The notes beneath the pieces were generated by a model, which ran no database searches, was not told the DNA's origin, and saw nothing but the letters and a program-made list of their open reading frames with translations. A DNA stretch of 64,000 nt from a virus: IMG/VR virus record IMGVR_UViG_3300031616_000001, positions 1 to 64,000 of that record; one strand, 5' to 3'. The position numbers were made by a program, and so were the translations under genes. Shown one piece after another: positions 47,645 to 55,483 of the stretch (position 1 is its first letter; each line of letters opens with the position of its first letter).

Positions 47645-48127
47645 ATGAAGTACAGGTGGCAATACGACGCCGCATCGGCGACGGCAGAATTTCACGACGG
47701 CCTGTGTGTCGTCGACCTCCGCGGCCTCATGACGGCGGACGCGATCAGCGAGCTATCAGCGGACATTCAAAAGCACATGGTGACGCCGACGTATGTCGTC
47801 GTGTGCTGCTGGGACAAATCCGTGTTGGCGGTGGAGGTTGGCGACGGCGACAAACCCGGTGAAAACCCGATACGCGTGCCGGTCGTCAACGTCGTCAGCT
47901 CGGGAGAGCGCGACGCGTTCGAACGGCACGCCGACAACATGATCCGCTATGGCTTGCTGCGGATCACGACCTTGTCTTTGGACGCCGCTTTGGGCTGGGC
48001 GGCGCGGAAGGCGGTCGTCTCCGAGTGGAGCCAAGAGCTCCGCTTAACCGGACAGTTGCTCGCGCCGGTTTCACCAGCGCGGGCACGGGTCCGATCTCCA
48101 GGTCGGCGACACACCGCTCGACTTTAA
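47645..48127 (+). CDS. hypothetical protein overlapping the repressor tail
   Basis: 160 residues from the ATG at 47645, with SD AAGGA. An upstream in-frame ATG at 47501 overlaps the previous gene and is less likely. Alpha/beta: MKYRWQYDAASATAEFHDGL, IQKHMVTPTYVVVCCWDKSV, then a helical part. The last ~55 codons run antisense through the repressor gene. Likely lysogen-expressed. Family unknown. Confidence 0.5.
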   Translation: MKYRWQYDAASATAEFHDGLCVVDLRGLMTADAISELSADIQKHMVTPTYVVVCCWDKSVLAVEVGDGDKPGENPIRVPVVNVVSSGERDAFERHADNMIRYGLLRITTLSLDAALGWAARKAVVSEWSQELRLTGQLLAPVSPARARVRSPGRRHTARL

Positions 48128-48482
48128 GCCTGGCTTCGTCGCTGGGCAGGTTGTCGTAGGCCCACGCGATGTTCAGCGCTTCCGGTGTGTACGCGCGCCG
48201 CTGAAAATCCTCGCGGGTCGGCCCGGGGATCGACGGCAGGTGCATGCGGGATTCCTTTCGGGCATTGATCTTCGCGATGATGTCTTCGACGTCGAGTAGC
48301 AGGATCTCCTCGGTCGTCGTACGAAGGATCGCCGCGACCTTGGCCAGGTTCTCCTTTTCGATCGTGCTGAAGCGGAACCAGTTGGACACGGCGCCGCCCG
48401 AGACCTCCAGGCGATTCGCCACGTCTATGTTCCGCAAGCCAAAGTGTTTGAAGAGTGACTTGAGCTTCGGGCCGATGTCCAT
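47964..48482 (-). CDS. CI-like repressor without peptidase domain
   Basis: 172 residues. N-terminal HTH at about 15-45: HFGLRNIDVANRLEVSGGAV then SNWFRFSTIEKENLAKVAAI. This is the XRE/CI fold. The C-terminal half is helical, then Pro/Arg-rich (RRRPPSAPPSPKRRPKTRS); no Ser/Lys of a LexA/CI autocleavage domain. Faces the Cro-like gene across 70 bp holding two operators. Most likely the immunity repressor; how it is induced is unclear. Confidence 0.75.
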   Translation of the reverse strand: MDIGPKLKSLFKHFGLRNIDVANRLEVSGGAVSNWFRFSTIEKENLAKVAAILRTTTEEILLLDVEDIIAKINARKESRMHLPSIPGPTREDFQRRAYTPEALNIAWAYDNLPSDEARLKVERCVADLEIGPVPALVKPARATVRLSGALGSTRRRPPSAPPSPKRRPKTRS

Positions 48483-48504
48483 CTCGGAATTCTTGCAGAC
48501 GCGT

Positions 48505-48520
48505 GCTAAGCAATGCTTGC
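48505..48520. promoter_or_regulatory. operator 1 between repressor and cro
   Basis: GCTAAGCAATGCTTGC, core AGCAATGCT at 48509-48517. Centre to centre with operator 2 is 23 bp, about two helical turns, as in lambda OR. Confidence 0.7.
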
Positions 48521-48545
48521 GCTTGAAACTTTGTAATGCTAAAGT
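48517..48545 (+). promoter_or_regulatory. rightward promoter (pR-like) before cro
   Basis: TTGCGC, 17-bp spacer, TAAAGT. The predicted start falls about at 48552, one base before the cro ATG, and no SD is visible, so the cro message may be leaderless. Confidence 0.5.
48529..48543. promoter_or_regulatory. operator 2 between repressor and cro
   Basis: CTTTGTAATGCTAAA overlaps the spacer and -10 of the rightward promoter. Identical over 14 bases to the site at 35941. Confidence 0.7.
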
Positions 48546-48552
48546 CTCTGTG

Positions 48553-48894
48553 ATGGACTTGAACACTTGGTGCAACGCGGAATCCGGCAGAGCCTCGCGC
48601 CTGCAGGAATACTTGACTTCGGTATTGCGCACGTCAGACCCCGGCAAGGAGATCGCCGACGCGCAGTTCTGGCAGTGGCGTCGCGAGGACGGCGATCCGC
48701 GCAAGCGCCCCATCCCGGCAACCATGGCCCTCGCGATTGAGGAATTCACGAAGGGCGAGGTCATGCGCTGGGAAAGCCGGCCGAAGGACTGGTTCCTGTA
48801 CTGGCCCGAGCTGAAGAAATACAGCGGCGCGCCACCACTGCCGACGGTGAGTCCGGCGACGGCTGACGAAGCCGCGGCGCTCTCGAAGACCTGA
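48553..48894 (+). CDS. YdaS/Cro-like regulator
   Basis: 113 residues. LNTWCNAESGRASRLQEYLT, then DAQFWQWRREDGDPRKRPIP and MALAIEEFTKGEVMRWESRP. This is the YdaS/Cro pattern: an HTH whose recognition helix ends 'QWR..', followed by 'RPIP...AIE..T.G.V.RW..RP.DW'. C-terminal end is Pro/Ala-rich. Divergent from the repressor, so it plays the Cro part. Confidence 0.8.
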   Translation: MDLNTWCNAESGRASRLQEYLTSVLRTSDPGKEIADAQFWQWRREDGDPRKRPIPATMALAIEEFTKGEVMRWESRPKDWFLYWPELKKYSGAPPLPTVSPATADEAAALSKT

Positions 48895-49234
48895 TGTGGC
48901 CGGGGCGATCTGGCAAGCATTGCTTCCAGATTTCTGACTGAGCCTATTCACAAACAACCTCCGTTCCTCATTGGTGAAACCGATGTTGACAAGGATACCC
49001 GGTGACATTAGCAATGCAAAGCACTGAATTTGGGGGGTGTGCTGGGCACGCGCATTGCATCGGCCAGATCGCATCTGCGGTCAGCAGGCCGGCGGCCGAC
49101 CGGTTGCACGAGGGGAAACCCCCTTCGGAGAAGGTCGCCAGGCCGCGCCGCGCGCGCGTACGGTTTACCGATTCGCGGCTCCGCGCTGTTACAAAAAACT
49201 TTGCGTTGCTGAAGTCCATCGGCGGTGGCCGTCG
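48895..49234. other. intergenic region with promoter and two or three operator-like sites
   Basis: 340 bp between cro and the methyltransferase. Holds AGCATTGCT at 48916-48924, a TTGACA at 48986 with an operator overlapping its -10, and a weaker site CTTTGCGTTGCTGAA at 49199. The methyltransferase frame is open back to 49037 but that part is Arg/Pro-rich and not like the family. I do not see a certain gene here. Confidence 0.5.
48986..49021 (+). promoter_or_regulatory. promoter with operator before the methyltransferase operon
   Basis: Perfect -35 TTGACA, 17-bp spacer, weak -10 TAGCAA at 49009. The operator TTAGCAATGCAAAG (49008-49021) covers the -10. Confidence 0.5.
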
Positions 49235-51010
49235 ATGATCGAGCCGCAGTTCATCCTCGCGCGGGCCGCCAAACTCGTCATCGATCTGTTCGCCGGCGGC
49301 GGCGGAGCCAGCACTGGCATTGAGCAGGCCATTGGCCGCCACGTCGACATCGCGATCAATCACGACCGCGTCGCCGTCGCCCAGCACCAGGCAAACCACC
49401 CGCAGACCCGTCACCTGGTCACCGACATCTGGGAGGTGGACCCGCTCAGGACCACCGAGGGTCGGCCCGTCGGGTTGCTGTGGGCGAGTCCGGACTGCCG
49501 TCACTTCAGTCCAGCCAAGGGCGGCGCGCCGGTCAGCGATCGCGTGCGCAGCCTAGCGTGGGTGGTGATCAAGTGGGCGACGCATTGCCGGCCCGATGTG
49601 ATCTGCCTCGAGAACATCCCCGAGTTCAAGAACTGGGGGCCGGTCATCGCCGGCCGGCCGTGCCCGGACCGCAAAGGCAAGACCTTCCGCCGCTGGCGCC
49701 TGCAGCTCGCGCGTCTCGGCTACGTCGTCGAGTTCCGCGAACTCCGCGCCTGCGACTACGACACGCCGACGATCCGCAAGCGGCTCTTCATGGTGGCGCG
49801 CTGCGACGGCCTGCCGATCGTCTGGCCGGAGGCGACGAACGGCCCCGGCCTGCGGCCGTTTCGCACGGCCGCCGAGTGCATCGACTTCAGCCTGCCGTGC
49901 CCGAGCATCTTCGAGCGCAAGAAGCCGCTGGCGGCGGCGACGCAGCGGCGCATCGCGCACGGCGTGAAGCGCTACGTCATCGACAATGCGAAGCCGTTCA
50001 TCGTGCCCGTGACGCACCCGCGCGACTCGCGCGTGCACAGTGTCGACGACCCGATGCGCACCGTCACCGCGGCGCCGCGCGGCGAGTTCGCACTCGCGGC
50101 GCCGACGATCGCCCGCATCGGCCAGACCGGCGGCAATGGCAAGTACGCGAACAGCGTCGAGGAGCCGCTGTCAACCATCACCACGAAGGCCGAGCACCTG
50201 CTGGTCGCGCCGGTGATCGTTGAAGCCGCGCACGGCGATGTTTCGCCGACCGGCGTCAAGCGCTGGGGCAAGGGCCACCGCTCGATCGAGGAGCCGGTGC
50301 CGACGATCACGGCCAGCGGCGGCAACACCGCGGTGGTCGCGTCGTTCCTGGCCAAGCACTACGGTGGCCACGAGACGCCGGGCACGCCGCTCGACAAGCC
50401 GATCAGCACGATCACGACGCAGGACCATCACCACCTGGTGGCAGCGCACATCACGAAGTTCCGCACGGACAGCGACGGCGTCGCCGCCGACGTCCCGATG
50501 CCGACTGTCACCGCCAACAGCCATGTCAAGCGCCCGGGCGGCGCGCCGCCGCTTGGCCTCGTGACATCGCATCTCGCGAAGCTGCGCGGCACCAGCAACA
50601 GCGCGGCGACCGACGAGCCATTGCACACCATCAGCGCCGGCGGCTGGCATCACGCCGAAGTCCGCGCCTTCCTGGCGGCGTACTACGGCACCGACCAGGA
50701 TCCGCGGCTCGAGGAGCCGTTGCATACGCTGACGACACGCGACCGTTTCGGCCTCGTCACCGTCAGCGGTATCGACTACGTCATCGTCGACATCGGCATG
50801 CGCATGCTCCAACCTCGCGAGTTGTACCTGGCGCAGGGTTTCGCGCCCGACTACATCATCGACTGGGGCATCGACCCGAAGACCGGTGACCGCATCACGC
50901 TGACAAAGACCGCGCAGGTTCGCCTGGTCGGCAATAGCGTCTGCCCGCCGCTGGCGCGCGCCATCGTCGCCGCGAACTACTCCGACGTCGAGATGCGGAG
51001 GGCGGCTTGA
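49235..51010 (+). CDS. C5-cytosine DNA methyltransferase with repeat-rich insert
   Basis: 591 residues from ATG 49235. Motif I VIDLFAGGGGASTGIEQA (about 14-31), catalytic Cys in WASPDCRHFSPAKGG (about 87), motif VI ENIPEF (about 125), motif IX-like MRMLQPRELYLAQGF and motif X VGNSVCPPLARAI near the end. Between VI/VIII and IX lie seven repeats of the type (D/E)xPxxT(I/V)(T/S)xxxxx at about 271, 308, 351, 387, 419, 459 and 493 (for example VEEPLSTITTKAEH). The insert occupies the target recognition region. Probably protects phage DNA from restriction. Upstream in-frame starts add an unlikely Arg/Pro-rich leader. Confidence 0.88.
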   Translation: MIEPQFILARAAKLVIDLFAGGGGASTGIEQAIGRHVDIAINHDRVAVAQHQANHPQTRHLVTDIWEVDPLRTTEGRPVGLLWASPDCRHFSPAKGGAPVSDRVRSLAWVVIKWATHCRPDVICLENIPEFKNWGPVIAGRPCPDRKGKTFRRWRLQLARLGYVVEFRELRACDYDTPTIRKRLFMVARCDGLPIVWPEATNGPGLRPFRTAAECIDFSLPCPSIFERKKPLAAATQRRIAHGVKRYVIDNAKPFIVPVTHPRDSRVHSVDDPMRTVTAAPRGEFALAAPTIARIGQTGGNGKYANSVEEPLSTITTKAEHLLVAPVIVEAAHGDVSPTGVKRWGKGHRSIEEPVPTITASGGNTAVVASFLAKHYGGHETPGTPLDKPISTITTQDHHHLVAAHITKFRTDSDGVAADVPMPTVTANSHVKRPGGAPPLGLVTSHLAKLRGTSNSAATDEPLHTISAGGWHHAEVRAFLAAYYGTDQDPRLEEPLHTLTTRDRFGLVTVSGIDYVIVDIGMRMLQPRELYLAQGFAPDYIIDWGIDPKTGDRITLTKTAQVRLVGNSVCPPLARAIVAANYSDVEMRRAA

Positions 51011-51011
51011 G

Positions 51012-51254
51012 ATGACATACGGTCTGAAGCTGATCGACGGCCGTCTCGTGCTCGGCGCGCAATCCACAAGGGGCGGCTTCGTTCCGCAGGTCAGTGAGCT
51101 TCAGCCTGTTGGTCATTGGGTCGATGCCGAAGGCGGTCTGCGTGCCCAGTTCTGGCCAGGCCCGGGCTTGATCACGCGCTTCTTCGCGCGGCGCCGCGAC
51201 TATGTCTACGTGCACTACCCCAAGGAGCGGCGCGTACCGCCGATCATCGAATGA
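51012..51254 (+). CDS. small hypothetical protein
   Basis: 80 residues. MTYGLKLIDGRLVLGAQSTR, GHWVDAEGGLRAQFWPGPGL and FFARRRDYVYVHYPKERRV: beta-rich with a basic end. Starts 1 bp after the methyltransferase stop and overlaps the next start. No family. Confidence 0.55.
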   Translation: MTYGLKLIDGRLVLGAQSTRGGFVPQVSELQPVGHWVDAEGGLRAQFWPGPGLITRFFARRRDYVYVHYPKERRVPPIIE

Positions 51255-51940
51255 ATCTGCCGAAGTTCATCACGTTCACCGGTGCCGATGAGCACACCAA
51301 CGTTCATGGCATGCTCGCCCTGGCCGCGCGCTACCCCATCGAGTGGGGCGTGCTGTTCTCGCCCAAGCGCCAGGGCACCGGACGCTATCCGCCGCTCGAG
51401 ACGGCGTGGAAGTTCCAGGCCTCCTCGCCGGCGCTGCGCCTGAGCGCACATCTATGCGGGCAGTACGCGACTGACACGATCGATGCAGGCGGCCTGCCGC
51501 TGTATCGCCAGGCCTTCGATCTGTCGCGTTTCATCAAGCAATGCCAGCGCGTGCAGATCAACACGACACGCTCGGATCTGAACGTCGGCGAGGTCTCGCA
51601 GTGGGGCGCAAGCATGGGCGTGCGCGTGATCTACCAATCCCGAGACGAGCATTGCTTCCCCGCCGACGATCGATGCGATTGGTTGTTCGACAACAGCGGC
51701 GGCCGCGGCGTGTCGCCCGGCGAGTGGCCGCGACCGGAGATCGGCTCACCTGCGATCCACGGCTATGCCGGTGGGCTGAACCAAGACAACGTTGCCCGCA
51801 ACGTCGAGTCGATCGAGTGGGAAGCCGGGGCGAACTACTGGATCGACATGGAGTCCGGTGTCCGCGACGCCGACGATCGCTTTGACCTGGCCAAGTGCGA
51901 GGCCATCTGCCGTGCGGTGTACGGGGAGGGCGCGCTGTGA
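51251..51940 (+). CDS. phosphoribosylanthranilate isomerase (TrpF)-like TIM-barrel protein
   Basis: 229 residues from ATG 51251. KFITFTGADEHTNVHGMLAL, WGVLFSPKRQGTGRYPPLET, LRLSAHLCGQ, RVQINTTRS and YWIDMESGVRDADDRFDLAK give the strand order of a TrpF-like barrel known from phages, where the enzyme's catalytic role is not proven. Phage copies are usually annotated as isomerase-like. Role here unknown; a real tryptophan function is unlikely. Confidence 0.6.
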   Translation: MNLPKFITFTGADEHTNVHGMLALAARYPIEWGVLFSPKRQGTGRYPPLETAWKFQASSPALRLSAHLCGQYATDTIDAGGLPLYRQAFDLSRFIKQCQRVQINTTRSDLNVGEVSQWGASMGVRVIYQSRDEHCFPADDRCDWLFDNSGGRGVSPGEWPRPEIGSPAIHGYAGGLNQDNVARNVESIEWEAGANYWIDMESGVRDADDRFDLAKCEAICRAVYGEGAL

Positions 51941-52599
51941 TCGATGCCTGCTCGTGGGACGCGCCAGGCCGGGACCGCTATACGGGGTCGGTGCCGGCGG
52001 CCATCATTGCCTTCGGCCTGCCGCTGGCCACCCAATCCAAGCTGATCGCGGCCTTCGAAGCCCGCGAGTTCGTCGACGCCGTCGTCATCGACCGCGATGC
52101 CATCCGCGGCCGCACCTTCGACTATGCACCGGAGATCTCCGCGATGCACTTCGGCAGCCGCGGGCGGATCTGCGGGACGGTGACGCGCACCGGCTGGAGC
52201 GCTGAGCACGTCGAGACGGCGCTGGTGCTGTGCGCCGACGGCGAGTGCATCGCCTGGCCGGCGGTGTGCGGCAACGTCTTCAGGCTCGCGCGGCGCGAGC
52301 GCGCCGAGAAGCTCGCCGGGCCGCCGGCCGCGGTCCCCGAGACGCCGGGCGATGCCGTGGCCCCGCCCGAGCCGCCTCCTGTTCTCACGCTGACGTCGGC
52401 GCCCGTGCCGCTGGCTGGGCCCGCATATCCGCCGTCGGGCTACGGCGGCCCGCCGGACATCTTCTTTGGGCCGTGCTGCGCGACGCCAGGGGCTCCCGGG
52501 CTTCCGCCGATCACTCCGGCCATCCCGGAGCCGTCGACCTGGGCGCTGTTGATCGCCGGCGGCGCGGCGTTCCTCCTGGCGAGGAGACGGCGGGCGTGA
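51937..52599 (+). CDS. MHFG-type PEP-CTERM protein
   Basis: 220 residues from a GTG overlapping the previous stop. The N-terminal domain has DACSWDAPGRDRYTGSVPAA and ISAMHFGSRGRICGTVTRTG, the features of the phage 'MHFG' family. A Pro/Gly-rich middle leads to a C-terminal IPEPSTWALLIAGGAAFLLA then RRRRA: the PEP motif, hydrophobic helix and basic end of exosortase substrates. No ordinary N-terminal signal peptide. That combination is known to me only from a few phages. Suggests a host with exosortase EpsH. Confidence 0.75.
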   Translation: MIDACSWDAPGRDRYTGSVPAAIIAFGLPLATQSKLIAAFEAREFVDAVVIDRDAIRGRTFDYAPEISAMHFGSRGRICGTVTRTGWSAEHVETALVLCADGECIAWPAVCGNVFRLARRERAEKLAGPPAAVPETPGDAVAPPEPPPVLTLTSAPVPLAGPAYPPSGYGGPPDIFFGPCCATPGAPGLPPITPAIPEPSTWALLIAGGAAFLLARRRRA

Positions 52600-55214
52600 A
52601 ATCGTACGAGCAGTTCCTTCGCGACAAGGTGCGCCTCGCCCCTGATGAGGGGTTCGACGTTGCCCTGGACGAGGTGAATCCGCTGCTGAAGATGCACCAG
52701 CGCCTTATGGTGGTCTGGGCAATCCGCGGCGGGCGGCGCGCGATCTTCGCGGCCTTCGGTCTCGGCAAGAGCGTCATCCAACTCGAGATCGTCCGCCTGA
52801 TCCTTGCGCGCATCACCGGCCTCGGCCTGATTGTGATCCCGCTGGGCGTCCTGCAGGAGTTCAAGCGCGACGCCGCCATGCTCGGCATCGTCGTCAAATT
52901 CATCCGCGACATCGAAGACGCGCACGGCGCCGACATCTACCTGACGAACTACGAGACCGTCCGCGACGGCAAACTCGACCCGCAGCGGTTCGCCGTGGCC
53001 AGCCTGGATGAGGCCGCCGTCCTGCGCGGCTTCGGCGGCACCAAGACATTCCGCGAGTTCATGCGCACGTTCGCCGGCGACGGCAAGACGTTGAACGACA
53101 GGACGATCACGGACGGCGTGCGGTATCGCTTCGTGGCGACGGCGTGCCCGAGCCCGAACGAGTACATCGAGTTGCTGGCGTACGCCGCCTACCTCGGCAT
53201 CATGGACGTGTCGGCGGCGAAGACCAGGTTCTTCAAGCGCGACAGCACGAAGGCCGACAAGCTGACGCTGCACGCGCACAAGGAGCGCGAGTTCTGGTTG
53301 TGGGTGTCGTCGTGGGCGATCTTCGTTCAGAAGCCGAGCGACCTCGGCTGCTCGGACGACGGCTACGAACTACCGCCAATGGACGTGCGCTGGCACGAGG
53401 TGGCCAGCGACGTCGCCACCATCGGCCACGAGCCCTGGGGCCAGGCCAAGATGTTCGTCAGCGCCGCCATTGGCGTCGTCGACGCCAGCCGCGAGAAGCG
53501 CGAGAGTCTGCCGCTTCGCATGGCCAAGATGATGGAACTGCGCGCGGAGGATCCGCATGCCCATCGCATCCTCTGGCACGACCTCGAGCGCGAGCGCGAC
53601 GCCATCGAGCGCGCCATCCCGACGGCGGTCAGCGTCTACGGTTCGCAGGACCTGGATGAACGCGAGCAGGCCGTCGTGGACTTCAGCGACGGCCGGTTCC
53701 AGGAGCTCGCCGCGAAGCCCGTGATCGCCGGCAGCGGCTGCAACTTTCAGCGGCACTGCAGCTGGGCAATCTTCCTCGGCATCGGCTTCAAGTTCAGCGA
53801 TTTCATCCAGGCGATTCACCGTATCCAGCGTTTCCTGCAGACGCGGCCGGTGCGCATCGACCTGATCTACACGGAAGCCGAGCGCGAGGTTCGCAGGCAG
53901 CTCGAGCGCAAATGGGAGCAGCACACCATCATGGTCGCCAAGATGACCGAGATCATTCGGGAGTTCGGACTCTCACAGGCCGCGATGGCGCAGTCGCTGA
54001 CGCGCGCCATGAACGTGGAACGCGTGGAAACCGCTGGTCGCAGCTACAAGCTCGTGAACAACGACAGCGTCGACGAGACGCGTCGCATGGCTACCGACAG
54101 CGTCGACCTGATCCTCACGTCGATTCCGTTCTCTTCGCAATACGAATACTCGCCGAGCTACCGCGACCTCGGTCACAGCGACAACAACAAGCACTTCTTC
54201 GAGCACATGGACTTCATCACGCCGAACCTGCTGCGCGTGCTGAAGCCCGGCCGCATCGCGGCGATCCACGTGAAGGATCGCATCGTGCCCAAGGGCATGA
54301 CCGGCCTCGGCTTTCAGACGGCCTACCGATTCCACAGCAAGGTTGCCGACCACTACGAGAAGCACGGCTTCGCCTACCTCGGCATGAAGACGATCGTCAC
54401 CGACGTCGTGCGCGAGAACAACCAGACCTATCGCCTGGGTTGGACGGAGCAGTGCAAGGACGGCACGAAGATGGGCGTCGGCATGCCCGAGTACCTGCTG
54501 CTGTTCCGCAAGCCCGTGACGGACACCGCCGACGGCTACGCCGATACGCCGGTGGTCAAAGCCAAGCCGCTGTGCCTCGACGGCGACGACGACGTGCCGT
54601 TTGACCGCGATCTTCCGATCAAGCCGAACAGCGGCTACTCGCGATCGCGGTGGCAGATCGATGCCCACGGCTTCACGCGGTCATCGGGTGACGGTCTGCT
54701 GCTGCCAGAGGACCTGGCCGGCATGACGCACGCCGAGATGTTCCAGCTGTTCAAACGGCGATCGCTCGAGACCGTCTACAACTTCGAGAACCACGTGCGA
54801 CTCTGCGAGCACCTCGAAGCCGCCGGCAAGCTGCCGGTGACCTTCATGTTGCTGCAGCCGCAGAGCTGGAGCGATGAGGTGTGGACCGACATCACGCGGA
54901 TGCTCACGCTCAACGGCGCGCAGTCCGCGAAGGGCAAGGAGATGCATCTTTGCCCGATGCAGTTCGATCTCGCCGATCGCGCGATCGAGCAATGGTCCAT
55001 GCCTGGCGAGGTGGTGTTCGATCCATTCGCCGGCCTCGGAACCGTCCCGTACCGCGCCGTCCAGAAGGGCCGCTTCGGCCTGGGCTGCGAACTGAGCCCG
55101 TCGTACTACCTCGACAGCCACACCTACTGCCGCGCGGCCGAGCTCGAGCTGAGCATGCCGAGCCTCTTCGATGCCGAAGAGATCGGCGAGACAGCCGACT
55201 CTGCCGCGTCTTGA
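52596..55214 (+). CDS. helicase-DNA methyltransferase fusion
   Basis: 872 residues from a GTG overlapping the PEP-CTERM stop. Residues about 1-480: SF2-like helicase, Walker A variant AAFGLGKSVIQLE (55-59 GLGKS), DEAA in place of DEAD/H near 150, and a motif VI-like QAIHRIQRFLQTRPV near 415. Residues about 500-860: N6/N4 beta-class methyltransferase with LILTSIPFSSQYEYS (motif IV; Pro-Pro replaced by Ile-Pro) at about 509 and FDPFAGLGTVPYRAVQKGRF (motif I, after motif IV) at about 808, ending GLGCELSPSYY. Such fusions modify DNA and are seen in phage anti-restriction proteins (DarB-like idea, inference). Helicase motifs partly degenerate. Confidence 0.8.
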   Translation: MKSYEQFLRDKVRLAPDEGFDVALDEVNPLLKMHQRLMVVWAIRGGRRAIFAAFGLGKSVIQLEIVRLILARITGLGLIVIPLGVLQEFKRDAAMLGIVVKFIRDIEDAHGADIYLTNYETVRDGKLDPQRFAVASLDEAAVLRGFGGTKTFREFMRTFAGDGKTLNDRTITDGVRYRFVATACPSPNEYIELLAYAAYLGIMDVSAAKTRFFKRDSTKADKLTLHAHKEREFWLWVSSWAIFVQKPSDLGCSDDGYELPPMDVRWHEVASDVATIGHEPWGQAKMFVSAAIGVVDASREKRESLPLRMAKMMELRAEDPHAHRILWHDLERERDAIERAIPTAVSVYGSQDLDEREQAVVDFSDGRFQELAAKPVIAGSGCNFQRHCSWAIFLGIGFKFSDFIQAIHRIQRFLQTRPVRIDLIYTEAEREVRRQLERKWEQHTIMVAKMTEIIREFGLSQAAMAQSLTRAMNVERVETAGRSYKLVNNDSVDETRRMATDSVDLILTSIPFSSQYEYSPSYRDLGHSDNNKHFFEHMDFITPNLLRVLKPGRIAAIHVKDRIVPKGMTGLGFQTAYRFHSKVADHYEKHGFAYLGMKTIVTDVVRENNQTYRLGWTEQCKDGTKMGVGMPEYLLLFRKPVTDTADGYADTPVVKAKPLCLDGDDDVPFDRDLPIKPNSGYSRSRWQIDAHGFTRSSGDGLLLPEDLAGMTHAEMFQLFKRRSLETVYNFENHVRLCEHLEAAGKLPVTFMLLQPQSWSDEVWTDITRMLTLNGAQSAKGKEMHLCPMQFDLADRAIEQWSMPGEVVFDPFAGLGTVPYRAVQKGRFGLGCELSPSYYLDSHTYCRAAELELSMPSLFDAEEIGETADSAAS

Positions 55215-55216
55215 GG

Positions 55217-55231
55217 CTTAGTAATACTATG
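55217..55231. promoter_or_regulatory. weak operator-like site after the fusion gene
   Basis: CTTAGTAATACTATG, with core AGTAATACT. One base of each half differs from consensus. It covers the ATG of the following small gene; could be chance. Confidence 0.3.
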
Positions 55232-55483
55232 TCGCCGCCACCCATCACCTACCCGTCTGGGTTATTCACGGAGCTCATGCGCAGGCACGCGTGGCCCCCC
55301 GGCTTCGAGTCGCAGATCCAGATCCAGACGTTGAGCGACGTCGACCGCCGCGAGTCGGCGGCGCGCGGCCGCGAGACGCAGCTGTCCAACGGCTACACCG
55401 GCACCGTGTTCGGCATGAGCAGAAGCGCCGACGCTCAGGCCGCGGTGTCGAGGCCAAGGTTCAACGCGAGGTTGAGCCGATGA
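55229..55483 (+). CDS. small hypothetical protein
   Basis: 84 residues. MSPPPITYPSGLFTELMRRH, then AWPPGFESQIQIQTLSDVDR and a Gly-rich end. The SD GAGG is 12 bp upstream, rather far. Stop overlaps the HNH start (ATGA), which supports translation. Confidence 0.5.
   Translation: MSPPPITYPSGLFTELMRRHAWPPGFESQIQIQTLSDVDRRESAARGRETQLSNGYTGTVFGMSRSADAQAAVSRPRFNARLSR

Noticed and set aside
49037-49234. N-terminal extension of the cytosine methyltransferase
   Set aside because: Arg/Pro/Ala-rich and unlike the family, crosses a promoter and operators; the ATG at 49235 sits just before motif I.
51648-51656. AGCATTGCT core in the TrpF-like gene
   Set aside because: Exact 9-bp core but flanks do not match the operator family; about one such core is expected by chance in 64 kb.
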